Source: Lytechinus variegatus (taxonomy: Eukaryota; Echinodermata; Echinoidea; Temnopleuroida; Toxopneustidae). Taken from it: 64,000 nucleotides of DNA. The stretch is taken from assembly GCF_018143015.1 (NCBI RefSeq), contig NC_054740.1:51518240-51582239 (forward strand), given 5' to 3'. The notes beneath the pieces were generated by a model. The model searched no databases, had not been told where the DNA came from, and saw only the letters and a list, made by a program, of their open reading frames with translations. Each line of letters begins with the position of its first letter. Positions within the stretch are counted from its first letter, which is position 1. The position numbers and the translations under genes were made by a program. Positions 24,185 to 37,324 of the stretch are shown one piece after another.

Positions 24185-24398
24185 ATATACAGAAGAAGAA
24201 GAAAGCGAAAAAGAAAAAGAAATAAAAAGGAAAAGAAGAAGGAAAAAGAAGAAGAAGAAAAGAAGAAGAAAAGGAAGAAGAAAAAGAAGAAGAAGAAGAA
24301 AAGGGAAAAAAGAAGAAGAAAAGGAAAAAGAAGAAGAAAAAGAAGAAAGAAAAGAAAGAGAAGAAGAAGAAAAAGAAGAAGAAGGAAGAAGGAGACAT
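24185..24398 (+). repeat. Polypurine GAA/AAG tract
   Basis: About 215 bp of almost pure purine on the plus strand, mostly GAA and AAGAA triplets. It gives Lys/Glu-rich, Ser/Phe-rich or Leu/Phe-rich frames that are not genes. Confidence 0.95.
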
Positions 24399-24439
24399 AA
24401 AATCTCTTAAAAATCCATTTATGAAGAAGACGCATACTA

Positions 24440-26774
24440 TTTTCTTTTTGAATTATTTACTATTTTCCTCCATGCATGTGCAATTTTGTAAATAATCAAT
24501 CCCTATACATGCGTATGCAAAGTATCATAAGGGAATTGCATATTTCTAATTCTTTATATCCTATTGCATGTGACACTTCTATTTTCATTGGTTGGGAAGC
24601 CTTGGTTACTATGGTAACTCTCATAACTATTGTAACTGTCGAACTATGGTGACTGGCAAAATTGAACGGATAAAACGTCTGACTAGTCCGTTGCCCCCCC
24701 CCCCCCCCGAATGACCTTCCACTTTCACGCGCACACACACGTTGTACCCCATCTCCTCTTCCTCATATTGCCTTTAAAAAAAGGAAGAAGATATTTTTTG
24801 TTAATAGTCCACCTCTTATGAATGACCCATTACATCACCTACCCTGCGAAAATGATAATTGTTAGGAATACATGTCTTCGACATTTGGTACAGACGAGCA
24901 GGGCGGCCCGGGGGGTCCCTAATTTTTGTTCAAGTAGTGAAAATTGGGGAGAGCAAAAATAGAAATAAAAAGGGTAAGGAAGAGAATGAAAAGTGTAAAA
25001 GAAATTGCTATGTTTCTTTTGATTCAATTGAGAGAGGGGGAGTCATCTTTAAGCCGTCTTATACCCCAACCCTCCTATGAAAATTAACTGGGCGCCTCCC
25101 CAGTGCACAGAGCCCCACCCCGCTCTGTACCGTGATGGACTACCTTCGGTTTCAATACCGATTGCTCCATCTCCGTATTATCAACAGTGAATGAAAATCT
25201 TCTTGAATATTGACCAGATTGTTATTCAATTAGTTTCATTGTGATATCAATTGTAGTTTCATTTTTCTAAGACATCAAGCGCTTCGTGATTTTTTTAATA
25301 TATATATTTATATATATATATTACAAGTTGCAACTAACTATTTTGTCTATCATTATGTTTGCTTTATATGCAATTAAATTTGTTTTGAAACGGAAATTCA
25401 TCGTTCTCGTTCAGCTGATATGATCTCCATCAATGAAATAAAATACCTAAGTTAGTTTACTGGGTAAACCATTTCTTTTGAAGAAAGTGGCCTGAATTTG
25501 CATAGTATTGTAAAAGTTCCCTTCTTGATTTTGATTTATGATGCTATGCTTTCAACAAGTTGATGAGTAAACGTTTCAGTCAGTATATTTGACTGCAGAC
25601 TACGTGCAAGTTATCCTGACCGACTCGAACTGGAAAATGTAATGATCACAAATCAAATAAATTTTGTATTTTTTAAAATAATTTTATCGAGATTCGTTTT
25701 TTTTTAGTAGTACTGCAGAACTCCTTCCGTCTGAACGAGCAATTACTTAAATCTCACTGAAATGGTTTATGGGTAAAACCCGGTTGCTTCAAAATTTATT
25801 TGCTATCCAATGGTAATCCCCATCATGTTCCATGATCAACCTAGATTTTAACTAACTGTTGAGCAATACTAGCATGGTCATAGGATGACCGAATAGTAAC
25901 TTTTATGCAACAGGTGCCCTTGTATTTTCAAAACTGCTAAATCAGTCATAACTGTAGTATCGAGCAGCAATGAAAATTCTAAAGTAAAATAGTATTAAAA
26001 AATTATCAAGAATATTTACAATACTTACCCTACCACTGCATTCCAAAAGATACTAAATCAATTTCCCCTCGAAAATCTAAAGTTTAGTTACCATTCAGAT
26101 ATAGTTATTTATAATTTGTATTCCAGGTGGTTCTTTATTTCAATATAAGAAACATACATCATCGTTAATAATCAATTTGTCAAAATTTAACTTTAATACT
26201 ATTAAAAATTCAACTTTTCTTTGGATGATTCATAGCAGTCAAATTCAAATTTCGTTCTTGTTTTTTTTTTATATCGAGAAAAACCAAATAAAGAATAGCC
26301 CGTTGGTTTCTTTTTGGTAATCATGATCACATTTCTTCAGATTAATTGTTTTTCCAAAATTCGTTTTATAACTTGATGTGAATAAGACGTTGGATAAAAG
26401 CGAGAAGTGATACCTTTATTTTTACACTTTAAATGATTACTCATTTACCAAATTGTTTGTTCGTTCATTTTGCCATATTCAGTGTTACTTCTGCATGTTT
26501 GATGCAAGATGAAAAGAAGCATATAATCTTCTGGATTTGAAGACATTTCGAAAACATGATTTACCTAAATACAAAATTTATTAAAGTTATCAAACAACAT
26601 CATTCTGTGAATATGAAGCAGTTTCTTGAATAAAATGTGAAATTGAAATAAGGTTACTTTATATAGCTTTTAATCCAAAAGGCATATTACTTCAAATATG
26701 TTTTTTTAAAACAATGTGCTTGGAATTATGTAAACTGGGGAATGATTTGATATCTCTTGAAATGCAGTGAGTGC
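24440..26774. other. AT-rich spacer between ADI1 and the kinase gene
   Basis: No coding exon or bounded repeat was recognised. It holds a run of about 17 C at 24690 and a TATATA run near 25300. The 3' UTR of the minus-strand kinase gene must begin at 26774 and extend left. Confidence 0.5.
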
Positions 26775-28079
26775 CTACATTACCCTCTCGATCTCGTCGA
26801 TGACCTCGTCGATGGTGGGTCGGCAGAGGTGGGTATTAAGCCGACAGATGTTCCCGATGGCGGTGAGATCGGCGGTGTTCGTACGATCTCCTATCAGGGT
26901 CAACAGACGGCCGAGCTGGAACACGTCACTCGAGACAGAGATCGGATGGTCATCGAGGGCGCATTCTGGGGCAATGTGGGTATAGATCTCCTGTAAATAT
27001 GAAATTTTAAAAAGGTGTCAATTATATTATTATAGATTTTTTAATAAAAATATTTGATTAGCGCTTGACTTATTTGCATCCAAATTAGAGCGAAAACATT
27101 GAATTAGATCAATGAAAATATTATCAATAAAGCACCATAAATATTTCGACAAGTTTTTAAATTTTACCAACATACCTTTCTTTGGTACTTCTCTTTATCC
27201 TCGGTGGAAAAGCAGAAGGAGAAGGGTTCGGTTCGGGAACAAGCCAGCCCAAAGTCCACGATAACCGCTTGCCATCGTCCAGATGTAGCCTTTCGAAGCA
27301 AGCAGTTGTCTTCCTTGAGGTCGTTCATCAAGTAGCCTTTCTCGTGAATCACCCCAAGTGACTTGGCAATGTCGAGAGCCAGACTGAACCTAAAAAAAGA
27401 AGAAAAGACAGGTAATTAAACGTGAAGTACATGAACATGCCTTATTTTGAAGAGTTAGAATAAATCATCAACTTACCATTCTTGTTGACTCAGTACTAAC
27501 TCTCTCATGCCATGGCTGAGTGTCCAGGTCTCTCCCGTAGTCGTGTCCCCTATGAAATCCATCGCAAGCCCAATCGTTCCGGTTCTGATCTCCAAGCATC
27601 CAAGAAAAGTCGGAAAGCACTCCTCTCTGCCAAGAACGTCGAGGATGAAAGCTTCAGACTGGATGACCTTGATCTATCGAAATGCGAATCAATGCAAATA
27701 AAAACAATTTTTGGGGGTTACATTTTTTTTAAATTAACGATTGCATTGTCTGGCCTTATACTGTCTAATGCGAAGCTCTAACCGTTTTAATGTTTCTTTT
27801 TTTTTTAATAAGAGAGAACCAACCTTCGTAGTCATCTCCTCGGTATCGTTGGGGAGCTCGAAGGTCTTCAATGCGATGGGATGGTCGGTCACACGATGAC
27901 GGAAGAGATGGACTGTTCCGTTAACTCCGCTGCCCAGGAAGACGTCCCCTCCTCCTGGAAGGAAGGACTTCAGATCGCCCATTGCCTGGACGAAGGAAGA
28001 TGCCGGCACAAGGGCAGAGGGAGTTGAACCGCTGGAAGGGGATGAGGCAACACCAACAGCTGAGTTCACTGGTGTAGGT
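26775..28079 (-). CDS. Kinase gene exons 6-9: kinase domain
   Basis: Four exons carry the whole catalytic core. Exon 6 has the glycine loop and the ALK lysine; exon 7 has helix C and the hinge region (GLAMDFIGD); exon 8 has NDLKEDN and VDFGLA; exon 9 has IAPE, SSDVFQLGRL and the stop TAG at 26775-26777. All ATP-, metal- and base-contacting residues are present, so loss of activity is not indicated. Confidence 0.9.
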
Positions 28080-31000
28080 CTAAAAAAATGGTATAATAAT
28101 GATAATCATAATAGTTTTACTTCTTTAGTTTTATTTTTTTATCTGTCGAAGCGGAGATGTGGATAAATTACATATATTTTTCTGCAGTCTCAAAGTCCTA
28201 AATTATTCACAAAACTATTAGGGCGTTTTTTTTTTCTTTTCGTTATTTGATAAGTTTTTCAGGGCACCCGTCTTTAACTAGAAATCAAGTAAGCAGCGTG
28301 TGAAGTGATCTGATAGATATAGTTGATTGCTGAATATTGACCTGTCAGTCGTAAGATTTTTATGTGGGATAGGTGTTGTTTGTCTGTAATTAACAAACTA
28401 TGAACCCATCCATTTTAATTGTTATTTATTTCACAATGAATAAAAAAAATGATAATGATAAAGATTTTCAAGTTGCCGCGTCAGAAGTGAAACATGGCTT
28501 TTTCGCGAGTGTTTTTTTTTCTATTTGTTTGTTTTTCACTCTTGCAATGTTTTTTTTTTAGTTTTATTATTCACTCCATGATACATGATTTATGTTGTTA
28601 CTTGGTTTGATTTTTACAAAAATTTCGATTTAGAGCATAGTTAACTTAATGCTTACGCAAGGGGTAATGGCATGGTGTCAATGGGGGCTGTATCTGGTGT
28701 AGGTGGGTTGTAGGGTGCTGTGTCTGGTGTTGATGTGTTGTAGGGTGCTGTTTCTGGTGTATATGGGTTGTAAGGTGCTGTATCTGGTGTCGGTGGGTTG
28801 TATGGTGCGGTGTCTGGTGTTGGGTTGTATGGTGCGGTGTCTGGTGTAGATGGGTTGAATGGTGCTGTGCTTGGTGTAGAGGTGGGTGCTACATGGTCTA
28901 ATGGTGCTGAAGACAGTGGCTGGGGGTTGTCTCCAGAATACCTAGGTGACAACAGATTTTTTCATTAAATGTTTAAGTAACCTTTATTAATATCGAACAA
29001 AGTGGCATACGTCTGCCAGCTATCAAAATAATACAATTATCATTAATGTTTTCTCTGTAATGCACCTTTTTTGCCCTGCATGTAATTTAATAAATATACC
29101 GGGCTTATTTCCTTTTTTATATATACACCCGGATGTATACACATGTTTTCCTATGTTTGATTTTGAATTTTGAATAAAATAAAATACATATGATTTATCC
29201 CTTCATATTTCATTTGCCTTTTCCACATCAGTTTGCTGAGTAAATGGTGAAAGATTATTTTAATGCCTTACAACCGCCAGAAAATAAATAAATGAATACA
29301 CTTTTTGGCTATAATTTGCGTTTCTTTCAATTTATTTGACATTTACCAAGAGCCTCTGGTAGCTACTCCATCGGCAGGAGAAGAGCTCTCAACTGGCTCC
29401 CAAGTCATATCCTTGGAAAACAGAAAGAGAAATAAAAAATCAATCAAAATTTCGTATTGGATAGATTCTAACTTTTACATTGTTTGATGAAATAGAAAAT
29501 TTTGGATATTGTTCAGCCCTTAACATTATATTATTTTACAGTATGTTTAATTCGTGTACAACAAAATATGAAAGAAATTCTTTCTAAAAAATGCATGAGT
29601 CCACTAAAACTTTACTTCCCTTCTGGTTAGATTATTGGAAAAAATATAAGAAAGTATTTACTTGAAGATTCTTTAAAGCAGCATCTCTCTGCTTTCTGGC
29701 CTCTGCCAGTTCCATCTTCAAGATCTGGACTTCGCTCTCTGAGTCCAGGAACCGATCTTGGAAAACCTTGGCCTTCTTCTCTGCCTGTTGCCTCCTTCCC
29801 TCTGATTCTGTCACCAGAGAGTTGATCTTAGCGAGGAGGTCTGCGCTGTCTCCATCAGGCCCAACACCAAGCTGGGAAGCCAGGCTCTGTGATTTGAATA
29901 AATAAATGCTATTTTTCACGTGGCAAGAATAAAACAAGAACTCTATCTCTCACAATATATTTCTTTCACTTTTTTTCATTTCATCTTTATCGGAAAAATC
30001 AAGCAATGCTGAAATCTCCACTTTCATTTTTTTGAAATATTCAAGTAGACGAAATTCCAGTTTTAATTATTAATTTTATTAATATTTCTTTTGTAGGATA
30101 CCCCCCCCCCCCCGAAATTGGAAAGTAAAAAGAAATCTACATGGTATATATTGTAAATACACATACAGCTATCTTTTCCTGAAGTTGCCGTTTCTCCAGG
30201 GATTGTTGCAAGCAATGCAGAAGCAGCTTGCCCGACATGTTGCCAGCTGATGTGTTGGGAGAGATGGATGGGGAGAAAGTTGGATCCTGGTGAGACCGAC
30301 ACAGCTCCTGTTTAAAATTCATTATTACTTTTTAAAGATACTACATTGATGATATTTACAAGCATAACTGAAAGCATCCATGGGCTTAATAATTTAATAT
30401 GTGAATTATTTACATATTACCCTACCATTATAGGCCTATATTTAAAATTTTCAAATTTTCAAATTTAGCGGCCTCTGAGGTGCTTTTTCTAATTTGTTTC
30501 TCTTATCCATTTTGTTTTTACAAATTTAAGATTGTATGCCATAAGATGCATAAGAAACTGTGTCGTGAATTTTCACCGCTTTGCACGCTTGACAAGTAGT
30601 TAAATTATTTTATTTGTCAATTTATTTCTATTTAATTCATTCATAATCTTATCTTTTTAATTGTCCATTTACTTGATTATTTTTCATTTAATTTTTTTAT
30701 CTTTTTGTTATTTTCATTTTTTTCATCTATTTGTCTACTTTCCCTTTATGTATTCCTTGGATCATTCATTCATTTATTTAAGTTTTTGTCTATTCATTCG
30801 TTAATAAATTATTCATTTATTTTTATTGTTGCTTATTTATTTTCGCTTATTTATTCATTTACTTTTCATTGATCAATTTATCTATTTACTGTTATTTACT
30901 TATCTATTCATTCATTTATTCATTCATTCATCTATCACTCTTCTGTTTGCAAATGTTCTATTAATAATTTTGGTTTACATTCAATTCAGAATTATGGTGT

Positions 31001-31277
31001 CGTTGATATTTTACATCATTATTGTTCAATCGTAATGTAGTGTCATATCATCTCAGATAAGACAACATATAGATAAGTCTGGAAATTATTTCTTGATTTT
31101 ATTTTTGTTTCATCTTATTTCATTTCATTTGCATATTTTAATTGCATGTAATTTGCTTACATCCATGGAATTAACCATCGGTGATCTGATGGCCGGAGAA
31201 GCTGACCCAGTAGGCCTACGGGAAACTGGTCTCAGGACCCAAGGGGTAGGGGGACGAACAAGTCGATTGCAATACAT
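26775..31277 (-). CDS. Coiled-coil, proline-repeat protein kinase (nine exons)
   Basis: Exons 31277-31161, 30307-30167, 29886-29662, 29411-29347, 28941-28657, 28079-27824, 27673-27477, 27389-27176 and 26990-26775; every junction has GT/AG and a closing phase, giving about 571 residues. Order: basic Pro/Arg N-terminus (1-39), predicted coiled coil (about 65-160), proline-rich repeats (about 205-275), kinase domain (about 320-571). Kinase features: Gly loop GSGVNGTV, ALK lysine 349, likely helix-C E370, catalytic loop NDLKEDN with D452 and N457, DFG at 474-476, APE at 507-509 and helix-F SSDVFQLG. The HRD Arg is Asn, so it is not an RD kinase. Probably an active but divergent Ser/Thr-type kinase; family not assigned. 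The start ATG is inferred from frame and position. Confidence 0.85.
28657..28941 (-). CDS. Kinase gene exon 5: TPDTAPYNP decapeptide repeats
   Basis: 94 codons, of which about 55 form six or seven imperfect copies of a 9-10 residue unit TPDTAPYNPP. At the DNA level this is a coding minisatellite of about 30 bp, so repeat number may vary between individuals. It probably acts as a flexible linker between the coiled coil and the kinase domain; its Thr and Tyr could be phosphorylated. Confidence 0.85.
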
Positions 31278-31378
31278 CGCCAAAATATGTTTCCCGTGAT
31301 CAAACTAAAAGAAACTTTGTTCTAATATGAGAGAAATCGAAAAGACAGTAGAATTTAAAAGAAAAAAGAGAAATAGAA

Positions 31379-31388
31379 GTCACGTGAC
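31379..31388. promoter_or_regulatory. GTCACGTGAC palindromic E-box upstream of the kinase gene
   Basis: Perfect 10-bp palindrome about 100 bp upstream of the proposed kinase start codon. It matches the extended E-box bound by USF/MiT-TFE bHLH-zip factors. A second core promoter element was not identified. Confidence 0.4.
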
Positions 31389-31659
31389 CGGTAGAATGCA
31401 CGGCGGGCGTAGATCTAACTTAGATGTCCAAAACTTTAGATTTTTTTTTGTAGATTTGTCAAAATTAATCTAGTCTAACTTTAGATCTACAAAGGTGTGT
31501 GAAATTAAATTTGTTAGACACTACTTAACAATACCGTATTATGAAGTTCATCGCTTTCCTATATGTTCTTGAATTTAGCATGCCGATCTAAAGTTTAAGA
31601 TTTGCGAAAATAATAAATCGGCCTAGAGTCTAGGCCTAGGCCTATAAAGTCAGATTCAG

Positions 31660-31724
31660 AATCAAATGAAACTCAAATTGATATTGATCTATAGTTTAGA
31701 TCAATCTCAATTTGAATTTGATTT
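31660..31724. repeat. Short hairpin
   Basis: AATCAAAT, CTCAAATTGA and ATTGATCTA are mirrored by TAGATCAAT, TCAATTTGA and ATTTGATT around a TAGT loop. Confidence 0.7.
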
Positions 31725-31780
31725 GGAATACATATCGCTCTTTATTCTATATTCTTAGGCACTACTGTAGTCTACCGGCA

Positions 31781-33090
31781 CACACTTTACAAACGGATCG
31801 ATTACCGGTACGAAAACATGAAATTTGACATGTTGATGTCACATTTTTGTTCACTATATTTTGAATATTCATCATTTTTTTCTTCAAACTTGCTCGAATT
31901 ATTAAGAAATATCTAACGATATGATACTGACCTGGCAATTAGCAAAAATGACTTGAAAAGTGCAAGCAGAATTAGTGAAAACAGTCAAAAATCTGGCAGT
32001 GGGTTCTCGAGAGAGCAAGTTTGCAAAGAGAATGGGGGTTTGTTTACAAACACGTCTTGTTACCAGGCAGGGCGCGTGAGGGGTGCAGCCGTTACCAGGG
32101 CGTGGTCACATTTTCGCTGCGCCGTTATTCAGCGCTTGCTTGCTATTGGCGCATTTTCATAAGCGTTCTTTACGCTGTCTGCTGGCTTTGTACTTTCCAA
32201 GATTTATATTGTTACGTCATCTTTCAAGGATGGTGTAATAAATGACAATTAGTATGTAACTTTGATTCAACTCATTCTTCATGAAAGGGAGACTGTCTGG
32301 CTGGTCTAGCTATATATAGATGATATGGCACAATAAAACTTTGATGAACATTTGAAGAGGATTTTTTTTTAATGGTCTGAGGAAAATTCATTGAAGGTTA
32401 AGGAATTTATTATCATTTCAAGTTTCGGAATTGTGACGTAATAAACGAGCAGATTCCCCATATCTTAAAACATAAAATTTATAAGTTTCAAATTTTGAAT
32501 GGTTCGATGACTTATTCTGGTGTGTTTTTAAGAACGGGTTTAAGAATAGTTTTCTATTGAAATACTGAATGTAAAGTAAAAACTATTTTCAATTTTCGTT
32601 GATTTTTTTACTATTCGATATGTAGGAAAGCTGCTCGCATATAACGTCACAAATCAAATGTTTGAATTTCGAACACACTTTACAAACGGATCGATTACCG
32701 GTACGAAAACATGAAATTTGACATGTTGATGTCATATTTTTGTTCACTATATTTTGAATATTCATCATTTTTTTCTTCAAACTTGCTCGAATTATTAAGA
32801 AATACCTAACGATATGATACTGACCTGGCAATTAGCAAAAATGACTTGAAAAGTGCAAGCAAAATTAGATTCCCCATATCTTAAAACATAAAATTTATAA
32901 GTTTCAAATTTTGAATGGTTCGATGACTTATTTTGGTGTGTTTTTTAAAGAACGGGTTTAAAAAAAATTCAATTGAAATACTGAATGTAAAGTAAAAACT
33001 ATTTTCAATTTTCGTTGATTTTTTTACTATTCGATATGTAGGAAAGCTGCTCGCATATAACGTCACAAATCAAATGATTGAATTTCGAAC
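31781..33090 (+). repeat. Tandem X-Y duplication, first copy split by a 475-bp insert
   Basis: Unit X is at 31781-31975 and 32674-32868; unit Y at 32451-32673 and 32867-33090. In the second copy X and Y are joined directly (AAAATTAGATTCCCC). In the first they are separated by 31976-32450. The copies are nearly identical, so the duplication is recent. Confidence 0.85.
31976..32450. mobile_element. 475-bp insert in the first X-Y unit
   Basis: Defined by comparison with the uninterrupted second unit. It runs from TGAAAACAGTCAAAAATC to GACGTAATAAACGAGC and has a GC-richer core (about 32070-32150). No clear inverted ends; origin unknown. Confidence 0.5.
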
Positions 33091-34499
33091 AACTTTCTTC
33101 AATTTTGATGGATTTCTATCAAACCTTCGGCAACATTCTTAATTACTTTTTTTCTGCTATTAAAAAAAATTGTCAGAGTGGGCTGCCCCTTTTAAAGAAA
33201 CTGTACCCTGATGGGAGAAAACCCCTTCCAGTGGCGAACCTGGCATATTTCATCAGGGGGGGGGGGGGCGGGCGACAAGAATGAGCAAGGTGGGGGGAGT
33301 AGTAGGCATGGATGTATATAGGCACATTTTTTTCAAGGGGGGCTGATAATAATTGCGCAAATATCAACTTCACAATTTTCGAGTGAGCGAACATTTTTTC
33401 AATTATTAGTCCTATTTAGCCTTTTTACATGATGTGAAACGTGCAAAAATAATACATTACCAATTGGCAATACACGAGGATATTTGAGCGCCTCGCAGTC
33501 CCCGTTGACATGCATTTTGCAGCCCCCCCCTCCCCATTCACGTTTTGATGTGTATGTCTGGCAATTGCACTGGAGGTGGGAAAGGTTACCCAGGGGATGC
33601 CCAATAAAACAGTTGAGATCTTGCTTCTACTGATATTTGCTATCGGGCGATTGCTCTTTATTGTGGAAATTATTATTTTTTTTGTATATCATTCCAGAAA
33701 TGTATTGGATCGTGATCGATATATCTCTAATCAAGTGGTGATTGCAATGTTTATATTAACATACTTCTTTTACTCCTCTTTTAAGGTTTACTTTATATTC
33801 CCAATTCTGCTGATTGGAGACGTTATGAATAAGGTATTTGACATTTAAATCAGTTAAAAATAGTAATTGCGAGCGCGTAGCGCGAGCTGATTTTTTCTTA
33901 AAATGTATACCTAAATCGGTACATTTTGTACACTTAATTATTAATACGATGAGTATCTTCCTTACTAAATTATGCGAGCGCGAGATAAAAATTTGATATT
34001 TCGACTTAAGAACTTGATATTCTAAGCACTAGTAAGAAATTGGCTTCTTACTGAAAAAATAATTGATGCGAGCTGAGATAAACTGACTGGATCCTCGCTG
34101 CAGGGAAAAGTCCCAGGTTCGATTGAAAAACTTTGTGTATCTCTCGAAAATAATCGAGACCGAGATTTCTGTAGTTGCTTGAAAGACAAAAAACAAAAGA
34201 AAAGTGTTTCGAGGAAAACTTTTTTTATCTTATCTTTTGCTGACGTGGAAAGGGGATGTTAGCGTTTGAACTCACGACCTATATATAGATACGGTGTTAG
34301 CTTGACAGCTGGCAGCCGTCTGTTTGGTGGATTTTTTTATGTGGAAATTCCACGAAATTGCGGCGTTTTCATTTATTTCTAGATAATTAACTATTGAAGC
34401 GTGGTATAGCTCTTTTCCAGGGTTCGGCGTTCTTTTCAGGCAAGGAACCATCTTAAAACATCTTACTTACTTTTGTAGGGAAAGGGGTCAACCACCCGG

Positions 34500-34710
34500 T
34501 GTCATCCAAAATCCAGCTGAAACCACTTTGAGCAAAACCAATTGAAACCAGTTGGCCAACTGGTTTCAATAGGGAAATTGGAAAACTGGTTCCAATTGAA
34601 ACCAGTTGCCAATTGGTTTCAAGCGGTTCCAGTTAAAACCAATTAGGCACACTGCATCTCAATTGGTTCCAATTTCCCTATCAAAACCAGTTGAATCCAA
34701 TTGTAACTTA
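34500..34710. repeat. Cluster of self-complementary CCAATTGG / AACTGGTT motifs
   Basis: AAACCAGTTG, CAACTGGTTT, CCAATTGG and close variants occur about a dozen times in both orientations within 200 bp, so many alternative hairpins can form. Confidence 0.7.
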
Positions 34711-34856
34711 CAGTTGGAATGAACTTAATTAGTTACAAATTAATTAACATTTTTACTAACTATTGCTCATGCCAACACAGAAGCATTGTTACCTGTCTAT
34801 TACCAATAATATAAAGGGCATTGATAACATCCCGCCCCGCCCGAGATCGAGTCCCC

Positions 34857-35015
34857 TTTAAGGGACAAGTCAACCCCTCCCCAAAAAAGGTATTTGAATA
34901 CATTAAAAAGGATAAAAATCCAAGAACAACACTGAAAATTTTATCAAACCGGATGCAAAGTAAGAAAGTTATGACATTTTAAAGGTTTGCTTAATAATTC
35001 ACAAAGTAGCAAATC
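34857..35015 (+). repeat. Half copy of the GACAAGTCCACC palindromic MITE
   Basis: TTTAAGGGACAAGTCAACCC followed by AACACTGAAAATTTTATC and GTAAGAAAGTTATGACATTT matches the left arm of the full palindrome at 62918-63529. Confidence 0.65.
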
Positions 35016-37324
35016 CCGTAGGCCCATGCACGGATCCAGGATTTCGTAAGGAGGGGGACAAAATTTGACATGACTTTGGCGCCCCAGTGTACTTTTTGAA
35101 AAATAGCGCCCCTTCTAAGCTTCCCCGCCAGGCAAACGAAAGTGCCTTAAATGCATTTTAAATTATGTTATTTCATATAGACACGTGATAAAGGGCAAAA
35201 TCAGGGGCGGATCCCGGATTTTTTTATCAGCCATATTTTCTCCGATCGGCCGCTCGAAGATGATTTCTGGTTTCTTTGAAGGGGTAGTCCTAATAGTCAT
35301 TTTTTAGCTTTATTCTTATGAATAAATATACATATATGATATCATAATCCTCGAGCTAAATTTTTTTTAGTCTTGTGTATATTTTCCAAAAATTTTGAAC
35401 ATTCTGGGGTGAATGTTTGTTATCCTGAAAAAGATGCACATGCAAATGAATAATTACTACGAACGTGAAGCCCGAGAAGAAATGAACTGATGGAAAAGGT
35501 ATCTGATAAAGACTGCTTACAGCTAGCCATGCATGAAGACTACATATTTTAAAAGTCAAATAAGGCGAGCGCGAACTAATTTTTTTTACATTTCTACCTT
35601 AAGAATGGAAATTCTAAGCACTTTTTGTAACTTAAACAGAATAGGTATATGACTATTTACAATTGATGCGAGCGTAGCGAAAATGTTATGTAGGTACATG
35701 ACAGATTTTTTCAAAAAATTATTTTCCAAATCTTCCCCTCATCTTATTTCATTCAATCGTCTTCGTCGTCCTCTTATGTTTCCCTTTATTTTCCCCTCTC
35801 TTTCCCTTCTTGTTCTTTTGATTTCTTTCTCCCCCCTTTTTTATTCTTGCTCCGCAAATGAAAAAGATGTGTTCATGAAGAAAACAATCTATGAATATTC
35901 TGTAATATGACTTTTTAAATATATATAAGCTGGCGCGAATCGCGAGCGATTTTCTATTGTCTGTTTTAGTATTCGGGGAGTTCAATTTCGTTTAACTTCT
36001 AATCAGAGTAGGCTCTATTAGAATTATGTGAGCGAGAGCTGTAATTTCTTTTAATAACCTTCTAGGATATTATTGATAAATTCTTGGAAATAATGTGATT
36101 TCGAGGGAAATCGATCCAATCTCTTCAGTGGTGTAGCTAGGATTTATTCAGCAGTGGTGCAGGGGGCTTGAACTTTTGTAAGGGGTCCCAAGATTTTTTT
36201 TGGGGGGGGGGTACGTACAGACCAAAGCAAAATAAAATCTGAGATTTATTCTCAAAAACGCAATAAGGTTTCTCACAAGGCGCGATCTGATTCTGTACAA
36301 CAAAAAATCATGTATTTTACCCTGTAAGCGTAAGCAAATGTTATAATGAACACGATGCATATCTAATTTGAAAAAAATATAAAATGATGCGAGCACGAGC
36401 TAATTTTTTTTAATGATTTTTTAAAGACATTTCAGTTGTCAGTTTAGAATATAAAAAAAAATCAGCTCGCGCTTCTCGTTTGTATACAAACTGTCAGGAC
36501 AGGGTGCGTATATAACTAAACAATCGATGAGAGTAGAAGCGCGAGCTGAAAACTTTTGATATTCTAACCTGACTACTGGAAACTTTAAACATGTTTTGAA
36601 AAAAAATAGCTGCGTATCTCGTGAATCAAGTAATACGACCTGGAATATTGTTCATATTTCCATCTGAAAATTTTACATTTTATAGATATTAAAAGAACGA
36701 TTTGTGTATCTTAATGAATGTTTGATGCAAGCCCCAAGCGCAAGCCCAAACTTTATTGTACCGACCTGAAGTGGGAAACTTTCGAGCACTTTTTATCAAG
36801 TGTTATTGAGGCTTAATTCGCATCTCACTATATGGATGATGATAATTTAAAGTGAGAGCTAAATATATCTTTTTTTTATCAACCGGAGTTGTAAATCATG
36901 ATCAACATTTCTATCTAAAGAAAAGCAATAGCAGCCAGGAAATAGGGCTTCATGAGAACCATTATGAAATATATTCTGACAAAATGATGTCACGAAATAT
37001 AAAATATTGAAACTAATTTATTATAATCTATAGTCAATTAAAAAGAAGTGCAAGAGCTTGCATGTGGGTAAATGCATGATTTTTTTTCGATTGATTGTAG
37101 ACTGATTGATTGCTAGGTTATAATATAATGATAGATAATGTATTCTGTTTTTACTTTATTAATTATGTTACATACATTTAATAACTATATCATATTGAGT
37201 TATTTGTTAAACCGTGTAGCATAACTGAACAGGCCTATCCTTAAAGTATAAGATAAAGAAAACAAATAGATAAATTAATCGATCGATCGATTGATTGATT
37301 CATTAATAAATTTTTCATGTATTT

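Noticed and set aside
24114..24435. Lys/Glu-rich, Ser/Phe-rich and Leu/Phe-rich open frames
   Set aside because: All are translations of the GAA polypurine tract in different frames.
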